This document shows positions 8,810 through 16,762 of a stretch of DNA of 64,000 bases, in pieces. The notes under the pieces are model-generated. The model had not been told where the DNA came from and made no database searches. It saw nothing but the letters and a program-made list of their open reading frames with translations. Made by a program: the position numbers and the translations under genes. The DNA is from Rasiella rasia (GTDB lineage Bacteria; Bacteroidota; Bacteroidia; Flavobacteriales; Flavobacteriaceae), in NCBI RefSeq assembly GCF_011044175.1, contig NZ_CP049057.1, positions 2,805,501 to 2,869,500 on the forward strand, in the 5' to 3' direction. Position 1 is the stretch's first letter. Each line of letters starts with the position of its first letter.

Positions 8810-9694
8810 TTATTTCTCTGCGGTAATAATATAGTAGCCAAATTCATTAAGATGCAGCCCTGACAGCAATGCATAAAACGAGGCTTTTAAATTATTCCAA
8901 CTCTGTGGCTTTACTTTTTTATGCTGAAATATTTGCTGTAATAAAAAACCAAAAATGGTAAAGGGAACATGAAAAACCGAGGGAGCAACCCTTAGCGAGA
9001 TATCTTCTACAGTAACATTACTAAATCCTATTTCCTTTAAGTGTTCCTTTACTTTTGAAATCACTCCCAGCCCGTCTAAGCTCCAACCCTTACATAGTTT
9101 TCTATAACTAAAACTACTGCCTACGCATAAGTCTGAAGCTTCCTTTTTTAAAAATGCATCTGCAATAACAAATCGCCCGCCGGGCTTAACTATTCTATAT
9201 GCTTCCCGTAGTGTTTCTTTGCTGTGCCCACTATGGCAAAGGCTCTCAATGCCCACGACGCCGTCTACAGATTTGCTTGCGATAGAGGTGTCGCAATAAT
9301 TCTCTTCTAGTATAAGTCCTTTTTTACCTTTTAGCAATTTGTTACCTTCTTGCACTTGAAATGGTGAAAGTGTTACACCAATGGTAGATAGCTTAGGGTT
9401 CTTTTTTAGGAAATTTCGCATCGTTCCACCCATACCACACCCCAAATCGGCAACTATTGTACTACCTTCTGGGAGTTGCAAACGGTTGTAAATTTGACGA
9501 TTCATTTCATTTCCCATGGAATCACGTCTCAGCGGGTTGGTGCGACCAAAAATAAAATAACCGAAATGCATGTTTAAATCTTTGCTCCAAAAACGATAAT
9601 CACTTGTTGCTTCATCATAAAAGTTGGTAATATCTCTACGTGAGGCACTTTTGTTTTCTTGTTGCAGCGTTTGTGTGATGGTGTTTGTCTTCAT
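8810..9694 (-). CDS. SAM-dependent C-methyltransferase (CFA/tocopherol-MT-like)
   Basis: A 294-residue class I methyltransferase. Motif I is VADLGCGMGGTMRNF (about residues 82-96), and GVTLSPFQVQEGNKL follows, which is the pattern shared by cyclopropane-fatty-acid synthases, sterol methyltransferases and gamma-tocopherol methyltransferases. RIVKPGGRFVIADAFL is the later core strand. These families methylate carbon atoms of lipids or isoprenoids. It is the last gene of a three-gene operon after a fatty-acid desaturase and an SDR protein (spacings 3 and 6 bp), so an unsaturated acyl chain is a plausible substrate. The product cannot be named from sequence. Confidence 0.8.
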   Translation of the reverse strand: MKTNTITQTLQQENKSASRRDITNFYDEATSDYRFWSKDLNMHFGYFIFGRTNPLRRDSMGNEMNRQIYNRLQLPEGSTIVADLGCGMGGTMRNFLKKNPKLSTIGVTLSPFQVQEGNKLLKGKKGLILEENYCDTSIASKSVDGVVGIESLCHSGHSKETLREAYRIVKPGGRFVIADAFLKKEASDLCVGSSFSYRKLCKGWSLDGLGVISKVKEHLKEIGFSNVTVEDISLRVAPSVFHVPFTIFGFLLQQIFQHKKVKPQSWNNLKASFYALLSGLHLNEFGYYIITAEK

Positions 9695-9700
9695 AATTTG

Positions 9701-10612
9701 TTATGTTAGAAGGTTGTCAAGCGCATTGTCTAGTTTGGGAAATTGAAATGTAAATCCTTCGACTTGTAATTTCTTCGGAATTACATTTCGGCTTTTCAAA
9801 ATTAGTTCTGTTTCAGTATTTATAATTTTTGCTCCAAATGTTAGCAATGCTTTACTCATTGGAATTCCAAAGGGCACTTTTAGCTTTTTCCGAAGTTTTA
9901 GCATTAGCATGGTATTGGTGGTGGGTTTAGGAGCTACAACATTAATAACTCCCTGAATCCTGTCATTTTCTATTATAAACTCAATACTTCTAGCAAAATC
10001 TAGTGCATGTATCCAACTCACTTTCTGATTTCCAGGTCCTTGTTTTCCGCCTAAGCCAATTTTTGTAAGACGCTTTATAGGAACAAATGCTCCTCCTTGA
10101 TTTCCTAAAACAATTGAGGTTCTTAATGCAACTTGACGCGTATTAGATAATTTAAAACTAAAAAACTGCTTTTCCCATGCTTTTGCCACGTTAACGGAAA
10201 AGCCGCTACCAATCTCTCCTTTTATTTCGTCCATTTCTTTATCTAATGAATGTCTGTAAATGGTGGCGGTAGAGGAGTTCAGCCAGATTTTTGGAGGATG
10301 CTTACACGCTTCAATTACTTCGCCTAGTAGTTTAGTAGCATTTACCCTTGAACTAAGAATGCACTTCTTGTTTGTGTCGTTATAGCGACAGTCTACCGAT
10401 TTTCCCGTAAGATTAATAAGCACATCGGCACCTTCAAACACTTGAGCCCAGTTCCCTATATTTTTAGCGTCCCACTTCAGATATGTGACGTTTTTTCGTG
10501 CTGGTTTTTTGGTTCTTGACAGCACATAAATATTTGCAACTTTGCTTTCAAAGTAGTTCATTAAAACGGTTCCTAGAAATCCGCTACCACCAGCTATTAT
10601 TAGACTTTTCAT
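9701..10612 (-). CDS. TIGR01777-type NAD-dependent epimerase/dehydratase family protein
   Basis: A 303-residue extended short-chain dehydrogenase-like protein. The N-terminus LIIAGGSGFLGTVLMNYF is the Rossmann dinucleotide-binding motif, and GADVLINLTGKSVDCRYN, LNSSTATIYRHS and PKKLQVEGFTFQFP are hallmarks of the TIGR01777 (YfcH-like) group. The reaction of this group is not established. It lies between the desaturase and the methyltransferase in one operon, suggesting a redox or dehydration step on the same lipid. Confidence 0.85.
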   Translation of the reverse strand: MKSLIIAGGSGFLGTVLMNYFESKVANIYVLSRTKKPARKNVTYLKWDAKNIGNWAQVFEGADVLINLTGKSVDCRYNDTNKKCILSSRVNATKLLGEVIEACKHPPKIWLNSSTATIYRHSLDKEMDEIKGEIGSGFSVNVAKAWEKQFFSFKLSNTRQVALRTSIVLGNQGGAFVPIKRLTKIGLGGKQGPGNQKVSWIHALDFARSIEFIIENDRIQGVINVVAPKPTTNTMLMLKLRKKLKVPFGIPMSKALLTFGAKIINTETELILKSRNVIPKKLQVEGFTFQFPKLDNALDNLLT

Positions 10613-10615
10613 TTT

Positions 10616-11509
10616 TCAAGTTTTTGAAATATGCCAACTGCAATTTGTGTTTTCAATCGCGGTTGCTTTTAGATTATTTTCCTGCGTTTTAACCGATGTA
10701 ATCCATCCTAGCTTTTTACATATTGAAATAAGAACCCAGCCAAAGTCTATTTCGTACCATCTTGATGAGAATTTAGCTGAAGTAGGGTAGGAGTGATGGT
10801 TATTGTGAAACCCTTCGCCAAAGGAGATAAAGCCTAAAAACACATCGTTATAACCACTTTCATCTGCACCTTTTATCGTGTACCGAGCGTAACCCCATTT
10901 GTGAGAAGTATAGCCGATAAACCAATGCCCTAAAATAATTATGCTAGATCGTAAACAAATTAGAAATAACATACTGTTTAAACCAAATGCTAAAAATATT
11001 AAAAGTGCAAAGCCAACATAATGTAGTAACCAATATCTGTTTAAATGCTTGAGCCATGTATTATTTACATCAGATTTCGGAATTTGGTATAATCCTATTT
11101 CCTTTGGTTTATATGATAGATGAAGATTCCACCAGTAATCTGTTAGTAATGAATGCTGATAACGAAAATAAGTAGGGCAATCATTTCTGTTTTGCCAATA
11201 ATCCCTAAAATAATGCTGCTTAAGCCAGCTTAACGGACTCCCCATGCCAGTAAGTACAAACAAGTAGATTGAAACTTTTCTGAATAGTTGAGTTGAAATG
11301 TAAGACTTGTGGATCACCCCTCGATGTAGTCCAACAGAATGCCCAATACCTACCGTTAAAATCATTAGAACGGCGTTCAAAACGTAATCCTTAAGTACAA
11401 GAGCTTCAAAGTCGATTAAAAGTGATGACAAAAACAACACATATATCCAAATAACTTTTTTTGGGGCAAAACCAATAGTTCCAGTCTGAGTATTTAATGT
11501 GTTCGTCAT
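10616..11509 (-). CDS. Fatty-acid (acyl-CoA-type) desaturase
   Basis: A 297-residue membrane di-iron desaturase. Several long hydrophobic segments (about 20-65, 80-95, 160-200) surround histidine boxes: GHSVGLHRG (His57, His62), the variant second box WLKQHYFRDYWQN, and EGFHNNHHSYP. It would insert a cis double bond in an acyl chain. It is the first gene of the operon desaturase-SDR-methyltransferase. Its promoter region carries half of the operator seen before the adjacent GbsR-like regulator gene. The second box departs from the usual HxxHH, as in some bacterial desaturase subfamilies, so position and substrate specificity are unknown. Confidence 0.87.
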   Translation of the reverse strand: MTNTLNTQTGTIGFAPKKVIWIYVLFLSSLLIDFEALVLKDYVLNAVLMILTVGIGHSVGLHRGVIHKSYISTQLFRKVSIYLFVLTGMGSPLSWLKQHYFRDYWQNRNDCPTYFRYQHSLLTDYWWNLHLSYKPKEIGLYQIPKSDVNNTWLKHLNRYWLLHYVGFALLIFLAFGLNSMLFLICLRSSIIILGHWFIGYTSHKWGYARYTIKGADESGYNDVFLGFISFGEGFHNNHHSYPTSAKFSSRWYEIDFGWVLISICKKLGWITSVKTQENNLKATAIENTNCSWHISKT

Positions 11510-11520
11510 GCTAATTTGTT

Positions 11521-11550
11521 TTAAACTTTCAAAATATATTGAAACTAGTT
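11521..11550. promoter_or_regulatory. Predicted GbsR-family operator, desaturase promoter
   Basis: TTAAACTTTCAA (11521-11532), a six-base spacer, then TTGAAA (11539-11544). The left arm and the spacing are identical to the operator at 12126-12157; the outer part of the right arm is degenerate. It lies 12 bp upstream of the desaturase ATG on the minus strand and would cover the -7 region. Confidence 0.65.
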
Positions 11551-11601
11551 TTTCAATAAAAAGGGAATTTTTGGTTCCCTGAATAGTTTTGTTCTTATAA
11601 T

Positions 11602-12105
11602 TTACTTTAAAAACTTCACTAGTGTTTTGGTAATCCAGTTTTGTTCTTGATTCACAATTCTATGCATCATGGTGTCTGCTGTGTCTGCTAAATCGTGCAT
11701 AGCTTTGGTTTGTTTTATAAATTCTTTAGCAGCAGCACTTCCGTCGTCTGGAATATTAGAAATTTCTTTTAAAACCTTTATAGTTGGCTGTAATTCACGT
11801 CGGCTCCGTTCTTTGGCAATCTGTCTAGAGAGCTCGGTAACGTCTTTCTCGCTCATAAAAAACTCTTTGCGTTCTCCGGGTACATTTACCTTAAAAACAA
11901 GTCCCCAATCCATAAGCCCTCGCAGGTTCATGCTTGCATTTCCTCTAGAAATTTCAAGTTCTTCCATAATGTCTTCCATAGACAATGGCTTGGGTGAAAC
12001 AAATAGCAATGCATGTATTTGCGCCATCGCTTTATTAATACCCCATAGTGTCCCTAAGGCACCCCATGTGCTAATGAACTTTTCTTTTGCTTCGTTAAAT
12101 TCCAT
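11602..12105 (-). CDS. GbsR/MarR family transcriptional regulator
   Basis: A 167-residue winged-helix regulator. The start FISTWGALGTLWGINKAMAQIHALL is typical of the GbsR branch of MarR-like proteins, and the helix-turn-helix is MEDIMEELEISRGNASMNLR (about residues 42-61). GERKEFFMSEKDV forms the wing region. The gene lies directly upstream of, and on the same strand as, the desaturase operon (92 bp gap). A 13-bp-arm inverted repeat in its own promoter, repeated in part before the desaturase, indicates autoregulation and control of that operon. The ligand is unknown; GbsR itself senses choline, but the context here points to lipid metabolism. Confidence 0.88.
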   Translation of the reverse strand: MEFNEAKEKFISTWGALGTLWGINKAMAQIHALLFVSPKPLSMEDIMEELEISRGNASMNLRGLMDWGLVFKVNVPGERKEFFMSEKDVTELSRQIAKERSRRELQPTIKVLKEISNIPDDGSAAAKEFIKQTKAMHDLADTADTMMHRIVNQEQNWITKTLVKFLK

Positions 12106-12109
12106 AGAA

Positions 12110-12117
12110 CAAATATA
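12110..12117 (-). promoter_or_regulatory. Predicted -7 box of the GbsR-like regulator
   Basis: TATATTTG on the minus strand, ending exactly four bases before the regulator's ATG. A TTTTG at about 12140-12136 is placed as the -33 element and falls inside the inverted repeat at 12126-12157, so a bound repressor would block it. The spacing predicts a leaderless or nearly leaderless mRNA. Confidence 0.55.
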
Positions 12118-12125
12118 ACGTATTT

Positions 12126-12157
12126 TTTAAACTTTCAAAATAAATTGAAAGTTTAAA
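12126..12157. promoter_or_regulatory. Predicted GbsR-family operator, regulator promoter
   Basis: A perfect inverted repeat with 13-bp arms (TTTAAACTTTCAA and its complement) and a six-base spacer AATAAA. It lies between the regulator (minus) and the aminopeptidase (plus), 21 bp before the regulator ATG. It is the full-length form of the site at 11521-11550. Confidence 0.75.
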
Positions 12158-12192
12158 TAAAAATATTAACTCATTTTATAAGATTATTACCT

Positions 12193-12200
12193 TAATTTTG
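12193..12200 (+). promoter_or_regulatory. Predicted -7 box of the M28 aminopeptidase
   Basis: TAATTTTG matches TAnnTTTG and ends 21 bases before the ATG at 12222. No clear -33 TTG is seen at the usual distance. Confidence 0.45.
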
Positions 12201-12221
12201 AAACTCTAAAGAAAAAGTTAC

Positions 12222-13670
12222 ATGAAAAATTTACTTGTTTTATTCGTCATTATGTTGTTTGCCGTTAACACTTCAGCCCAGTCTGGGGAGCGTTTTTATG
12301 CCACAATGAATGTGGTAGATGCAAAAGCACTAAAAAAAGATATCCCGAATGAAATAACCATCGTCGCTACCAAACAAAACGAGGCAGTGGTGTTTATGAC
12401 TGCAGATGCAGCGCACAAGTTACACGATCGTATTCTGGTACATGGACCTGGATATATTTTTAAAGCTTCAAAAGAAGATGCACTACAGGCATTAGAGAGA
12501 CAAGGTGCTACAAACAACCGTGTGGTAATGCCATTCACCATTTCCGAAGATGCCGCAGTAACTCAAGTTCTTGAAGCAATTAATACGCAAAATATTGAAG
12601 ACCATATTTTAGAGTTAGAAAGCTACGGTACACGTTACCATACCATGGCTCAAGCAACACAAGCCGCTCAAGATTTAAAGACTAAATGGGAGGCTATGGC
12701 GACATTATATAATAGAGATGATGTAACTGTGCGTTTGTATAACCATGCAAATACAGGTATGCCATCGGTAATACTTACCATCGAAGGAATTGAGTTCCCT
12801 GAAGAATTTGTTATTGTAGGCGGACATTTAGATTCTACTTCTAATCAAGGAAATAATAATGCCCCTGGGGCAGACGATGATGCCTCAGGTATTGCTACAA
12901 TTACCGAAGCTACACGAGCTTTGTTTGAAATAGGTTTTGTGCCAAAACGAACTATTGAAGTCATGGCGTATGCTGCCGAAGAAATTGGATTGGTTGGCTC
13001 TGCCGAAATCGCTCAAGATTATGCGTCAAATAATGTAAATGTTATTGCAGTGGGACAGTTTGATATGACAAACTTTAATGGTTCGGCCACTGATGTTTCT
13101 CTTATTTCAGATTTTACCAATGCCGATTTAAATGAATTTTTTACAGAATTAATGGATCACTATAACGCAAGTGGTGAACACCAAATTACATACGGGAGTT
13201 CTTTGTGTAACTATGGCTGCTCAGACCATGCAAGTTGGACAGCAGAGGGCTATATGGCTTCTTTTCCTTTTGAGTCTAGTTTTGGACAACATAACGACAA
13301 CATTCACACTGCTGGCGATACATTTTCTGTGTCAGGTACGGCAGATCATGCAACTAAATTTGCTAAACTCTGTGCTGAGTTTTTAATCGAAGTGGCTAAG
13401 TCAAATATAGTCTTAACAGTAAATGAAACTGCTAACTCGAAGGTATTTGCTGCTATCACAAATAATGATTTGGTGTATGATTTTTCAGCCTCAGGAATCA
13501 GTTTTACTTCTCTTGAGATGTACGATGCAATGGGTAAAAAAGTGCTGCAGCAAACCATTACTAATTCTAAAGGAGCAGTTCCTGTTTCGAAATTGGCATC
13601 TGGTGTTTATGTAATACAATTTGCCAACGATGCAAATGCGTCAGTATCTAAAAAAGTGTTGAAAAACTAA
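12222..13670 (+). CDS. Secreted M28 zinc aminopeptidase with T9SS sorting tail
   Basis: A 482-residue secreted exopeptidase similar to the Vibrio leucyl aminopeptidase. A signal peptide ends near SAQS (residue 21), a pro-region of about 110 residues follows, then the M28 catalytic domain (about 120-390). Zinc ligands and catalytic residues are all visible: His202 (GGHLDST), Asp218 (PGADDDASG), Glu253-Glu254 (YAAEEIGLVGS), Asp281 (QFDMTN) and His362 (DNIHTAGDT). Cys329 and Cys333 match the disulfide of the Vibrio enzyme. The last 75 residues (VSKLASGVYVIQF..SKKVLKN) are a type A T9SS C-terminal domain, so it is sent out through the gliding/T9SS machine. Confidence 0.95.
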   Translation: MKNLLVLFVIMLFAVNTSAQSGERFYATMNVVDAKALKKDIPNEITIVATKQNEAVVFMTADAAHKLHDRILVHGPGYIFKASKEDALQALERQGATNNRVVMPFTISEDAAVTQVLEAINTQNIEDHILELESYGTRYHTMAQATQAAQDLKTKWEAMATLYNRDDVTVRLYNHANTGMPSVILTIEGIEFPEEFVIVGGHLDSTSNQGNNNAPGADDDASGIATITEATRALFEIGFVPKRTIEVMAYAAEEIGLVGSAEIAQDYASNNVNVIAVGQFDMTNFNGSATDVSLISDFTNADLNEFFTELMDHYNASGEHQITYGSSLCNYGCSDHASWTAEGYMASFPFESSFGQHNDNIHTAGDTFSVSGTADHATKFAKLCAEFLIEVAKSNIVLTVNETANSKVFAAITNNDLVYDFSASGISFTSLEMYDAMGKKVLQQTITNSKGAVPVSKLASGVYVIQFANDANASVSKKVLKN

Positions 13671-13680
13671 TTTAAACTTA

Positions 13681-14088
13681 CTATCGTTGTTTCTTAAATT
13701 GAAGCGTAACATTTTGAGCCATTAATTGCAGCTCTAAGGTTGTTTCGTTAAGCGTTTTAATGTAGTAACATTCTTCTGCGGTCCCAGTTGTGTTTATATA
13801 ACTGTCTGGTTCACTGGTAGAGACTGAACCCGTTGTCTTGCAATTAGCGTCAACAGTAAAGAATATCTCTGTGTCGTTTTCAAGTCCGCTGTAAGAATTC
13901 TTAGAAGTATTTCCTTTAAAAGTTATAGTACTTAATGTGTCTGCTAGGTTTACCCAAGTTCCTTGTAATTTTTCCTGAGTTTCTGAGGTTACTTTAGCAA
14001 CTTCCTTTTTTTCAGAACGTTCAATCTTTGGGTTAGGTTGCTTACAACTTATAAAAAGAAGGATAAACAAAATGGTGTACAGTTTCAT
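13681..14088 (-). CDS. Small lipoprotein, function unknown
   Basis: A 135-residue protein with a lipoprotein signal: MKLYTILFILLFISC, lipid-attachment Cys15. After a short charged linker, the domain starting LQGTWVNLADTLSTITFKG looks like a small beta-barrel of lipocalin-like form, with two cysteines (in DANCKTT and EECYYI) that could pair. It is convergent with the aminopeptidase gene (10 bp gap) and 9 bp downstream of the M3 peptidase gene, with which it may be transcribed. No function is assigned. Confidence 0.7.
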   Translation of the reverse strand: MKLYTILFILLFISCKQPNPKIERSEKKEVAKVTSETQEKLQGTWVNLADTLSTITFKGNTSKNSYSGLENDTEIFFTVDANCKTTGSVSTSEPDSYINTTGTAEECYYIKTLNETTLELQLMAQNVTLQFKKQR

Positions 14089-14097
14089 AGTTGCATT

Positions 14098-16143
14098 CTA
14101 TTTGTTTAATAATCCAGCACGCTCTAATAAGGCCTCCGGATTTGGCTTTTTACCCCGAAACTTGATGTATAAATCCATTGGGTCTTCTGTGCCTCCTTGG
14201 CTAAGCACAAATGTCTTGAACTTATTGGCTACAGTTTTATTAAAAATACCTTCTTCTTTAAAATATGCAAAGGCATCTGCATCTAACACTTCTGCCCACT
14301 TGTAGCTGTAATAACCTGCAGCGTATCCGCCTTGAAAAATATGACTAAAAGCCGTGCTCATGCAGGTCTCGGGGGTTTCAGGAAAGAGTTGAGTGCCTTT
14401 AAAAGCGTCACGCTCAAATTTTTTCACCGATTTAATGGTCTCTGGCGATTCATTTGAGTGCCAAGACATGTCTAACATCCCAAAACTTAGTTGGCGTAAG
14501 GTTTGCATGCCTTCGTGGAAGGTGGCAGATTCCTTAATTTTTGCTACAAGTTCCATAGGGATTACTTCTCCCGTTTCATAGTGGGTTGCAAACAGTTCTA
14601 AGGTTTCTTTTTCATAACACCAATTCTCTAAAATCTGACTTGGAAGTTCAACAAAATCCCAGTAAACACTTGTGCCGCTAAGACTTTTATAGGTAGTATT
14701 AGCAAGCATTCCGTGTAATGCGTGGCCAAATTCATGAAATAGGGTTGTGACCTCGTTAAAAGTAAGTAGGGAAGGTTTTGTTTCAGTTGGTTTTGTAAAA
14801 TTGCAAACGATAGAAACATGTGGTCTATCATTTATAACGCCAGAGCCATCTAGCTTTTCAAATTTTTGTTGTGGTTTATAACTGGTCATCCATGCACCAC
14901 CTCTTTTTCCGGGGCGAGGATGAAAATCTGCGTAAAAAATAGCAACTAAGATCCCTTCGGCATCGATTACTCTGTATGTTTTTACGTCTTTGTGGTACTT
15001 ATCTATGCTTTCGTCAATCTCAAAGTGCAATCCAAATAACTTTTCAGCAACGGTAAATACACCTGTAATAACATTTTCAAGCTTGAAATAGGGTTTTAAT
15101 TTTTCGTCATCGAGACTAAATTTTTGCTGTTTTAGCTTTTCAGCATAGTAGGCGCTATCCCATTTTTGAAGTTGGTCTATAGCGTCTATATTTTTAGCAA
15201 ATGCTTCTAATTCTTCAAATTCGTGTTGGGCTGCTGGTTTTGCTTTTTGTAACAACTCGTCTAAAAAATCATGTACTTTCCCTGCAGTCTTTGCCATACA
15301 TTCTTCCAATACGTAGTGCGCATGATTTTTATAACCCAGCAATTGCGCACGTTGATGGCGCAGGTTTACAATTTTCAGTACGTTTTCTTCGTTGTTATTT
15401 TTGTTTTGCTGAAATGCCCTAGCACCAAAAGCAAGTGAAAGTTCTTTTCGTTTTGCTCTGTTTTCGGCATATTTCATAAACGGAATATAGCTAGGGTAGT
15501 CTAAGGTTATTAACCATCCTTCTAATTCTTTTTCTTTCGCAGCTTGTGCAGCGGCCTCTTTTGCTCCACTTGGAAGTCCGTTTAAATCTGCTTCGTTTGT
15601 GAGATGCATTTGGTAGGCGTTGGTCTCGGCTAAGACGTTTTCACCAAATGTTAATTTAAGTTTGCTTAAATCTGCATCTATTGTTCTAAGGGTTTTCTTT
15701 TTTGCTTCGGAAAGGTTAGCTCCATTTCTACTAAATCCCTTGTATTGTTTTTCGAGTAATGTTTTTTGTTCGGTGTTGAGATTGAGTTCTTCTCTCTTGT
15801 TGTATACCGCTTTTACTCTGCCGAACAGCGCTTCGTTTAACAGTAAATCATTTGAAAATGCGGTGAGTAATGGCGATGCTTCTTGCGCAATCTTCTGAAT
15901 TTCTTCTGAAGTTTCTGCACTGTTCAGATTAAAGAAAATACTTGTTACTCTATCTAATTGTAGACCAGTATTTTCTAACGCCTCTACTGTATTCTTAAAT
16001 GTTGGCGAGTTTGGATTGTTTACTATCTCGTCGATTTCAGTTTTAGTTTCAGCAATAAGTTGTTTTATGGCTGGAAGAAAATGCTCGTTCTTTATGGTCG
16101 AAAACGGTGCGGTATTAAATTTTGTAAGAAGTGGGTTGTTCAT
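14098..16143 (-). CDS. M3 family metallopeptidase (oligopeptidase A/Dcp type)
   Basis: A cytoplasmic zinc oligopeptidase of family M3 that cuts short peptides. The zinc motif HEFGH is at about residues 470-474 (FHEFGHALHGML), with downstream ligand Glu in WDFVELPSQILENW. The region IFQGGYAAGYYSYKWAEVLDADAF near the C-terminus is the substrate-binding block of OpdA/Dcp enzymes. The chosen start is MNNPLLTKFNTAPFSTI, a typical family start giving 681 residues; an in-frame ATG 12 codons earlier (16179) is possible. There is no signal peptide. It follows purE by 57 bp on the same strand. Confidence 0.93.
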   Translation of the reverse strand: MNNPLLTKFNTAPFSTIKNEHFLPAIKQLIAETKTEIDEIVNNPNSPTFKNTVEALENTGLQLDRVTSIFFNLNSAETSEEIQKIAQEASPLLTAFSNDLLLNEALFGRVKAVYNKREELNLNTEQKTLLEKQYKGFSRNGANLSEAKKKTLRTIDADLSKLKLTFGENVLAETNAYQMHLTNEADLNGLPSGAKEAAAQAAKEKELEGWLITLDYPSYIPFMKYAENRAKRKELSLAFGARAFQQNKNNNEENVLKIVNLRHQRAQLLGYKNHAHYVLEECMAKTAGKVHDFLDELLQKAKPAAQHEFEELEAFAKNIDAIDQLQKWDSAYYAEKLKQQKFSLDDEKLKPYFKLENVITGVFTVAEKLFGLHFEIDESIDKYHKDVKTYRVIDAEGILVAIFYADFHPRPGKRGGAWMTSYKPQQKFEKLDGSGVINDRPHVSIVCNFTKPTETKPSLLTFNEVTTLFHEFGHALHGMLANTTYKSLSGTSVYWDFVELPSQILENWCYEKETLELFATHYETGEVIPMELVAKIKESATFHEGMQTLRQLSFGMLDMSWHSNESPETIKSVKKFERDAFKGTQLFPETPETCMSTAFSHIFQGGYAAGYYSYKWAEVLDADAFAYFKEEGIFNKTVANKFKTFVLSQGGTEDPMDLYIKFRGKKPNPEALLERAGLLNK

Positions 16144-16200
16144 GGTACTATTTAATGTCTCTGGTGTTTTACCAGTCAAAAGGAATTTAAGATTTTTGTT

Positions 16201-16692
16201 TTAGTGCTTTTCACGCACTTGTTTTGCACCTTCTTCAACTTTTATTTTTAATCCTTCTTTGTAGGCAAGAATTTTATCAAGTACACATTTATCTGCGCTC
16301 CCAATAATTTGTGCTGCAAGTATACCTGCGTTTTTTGCCCCATTAAGCGCTACAGTTGCCACGGGTACGCCACCAGGCATTTGAAGAATGCTAAGTACAC
16401 TGTCCCAACCGTCTATACTGTTGCTCGATTTTACGGGTACACCAATAACTGGTAATGGCGATAAGGATGCAATCATCCCAGGCAAGTGCGCCGCACCTCC
16501 GGCACCTGCAATAATTACTTTGATGTCTCGGTTATGAGCATTTTTTCCATAATCGAATAATTTATCGGGCGTTCTGTGAGCCGAAACAATATCTACTTCA
16601 ATTTCAATATCAAACCCTTTTAAGATGTCAATTGCATCTTGCATCACCGGCATGTCGCTGGTGCTTCCCATGATAATTCCTACCTTACTCAT
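16201..16692 (-). CDS. purE: N5-carboxyaminoimidazole ribonucleotide mutase
   Basis: Class I PurE, 163 residues, the usual length. It rearranges N5-CAIR to CAIR in purine synthesis. Motifs are IMGSTSDMPVMQDA (phosphate-binding), VSAHRTPDKLFDYG with the conserved His, and AGAGGAAHLPGMIA. It follows purK by 70 bp on the same strand, so the two steps that replace direct carboxylation are encoded together. Confidence 0.97.
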   Translation of the reverse strand: MSKVGIIMGSTSDMPVMQDAIDILKGFDIEIEVDIVSAHRTPDKLFDYGKNAHNRDIKVIIAGAGGAAHLPGMIASLSPLPVIGVPVKSSNSIDGWDSVLSILQMPGGVPVATVALNGAKNAGILAAQIIGSADKCVLDKILAYKEGLKIKVEEGAKQVREKH

Positions 16693-16762
16693 ACTTCGTA
16701 AATTTCAATTTTAAATTGTCAAATTCTGTTCAATGTTAGAATTTGGTATTTGTTTCTGCGAT

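Noticed and set aside
11669-12118. 149-codon ORF on the plus strand
   Set aside because: It lies opposite the well-supported GbsR-like regulator, has a low-complexity Ser-rich translation and no signal of its own.
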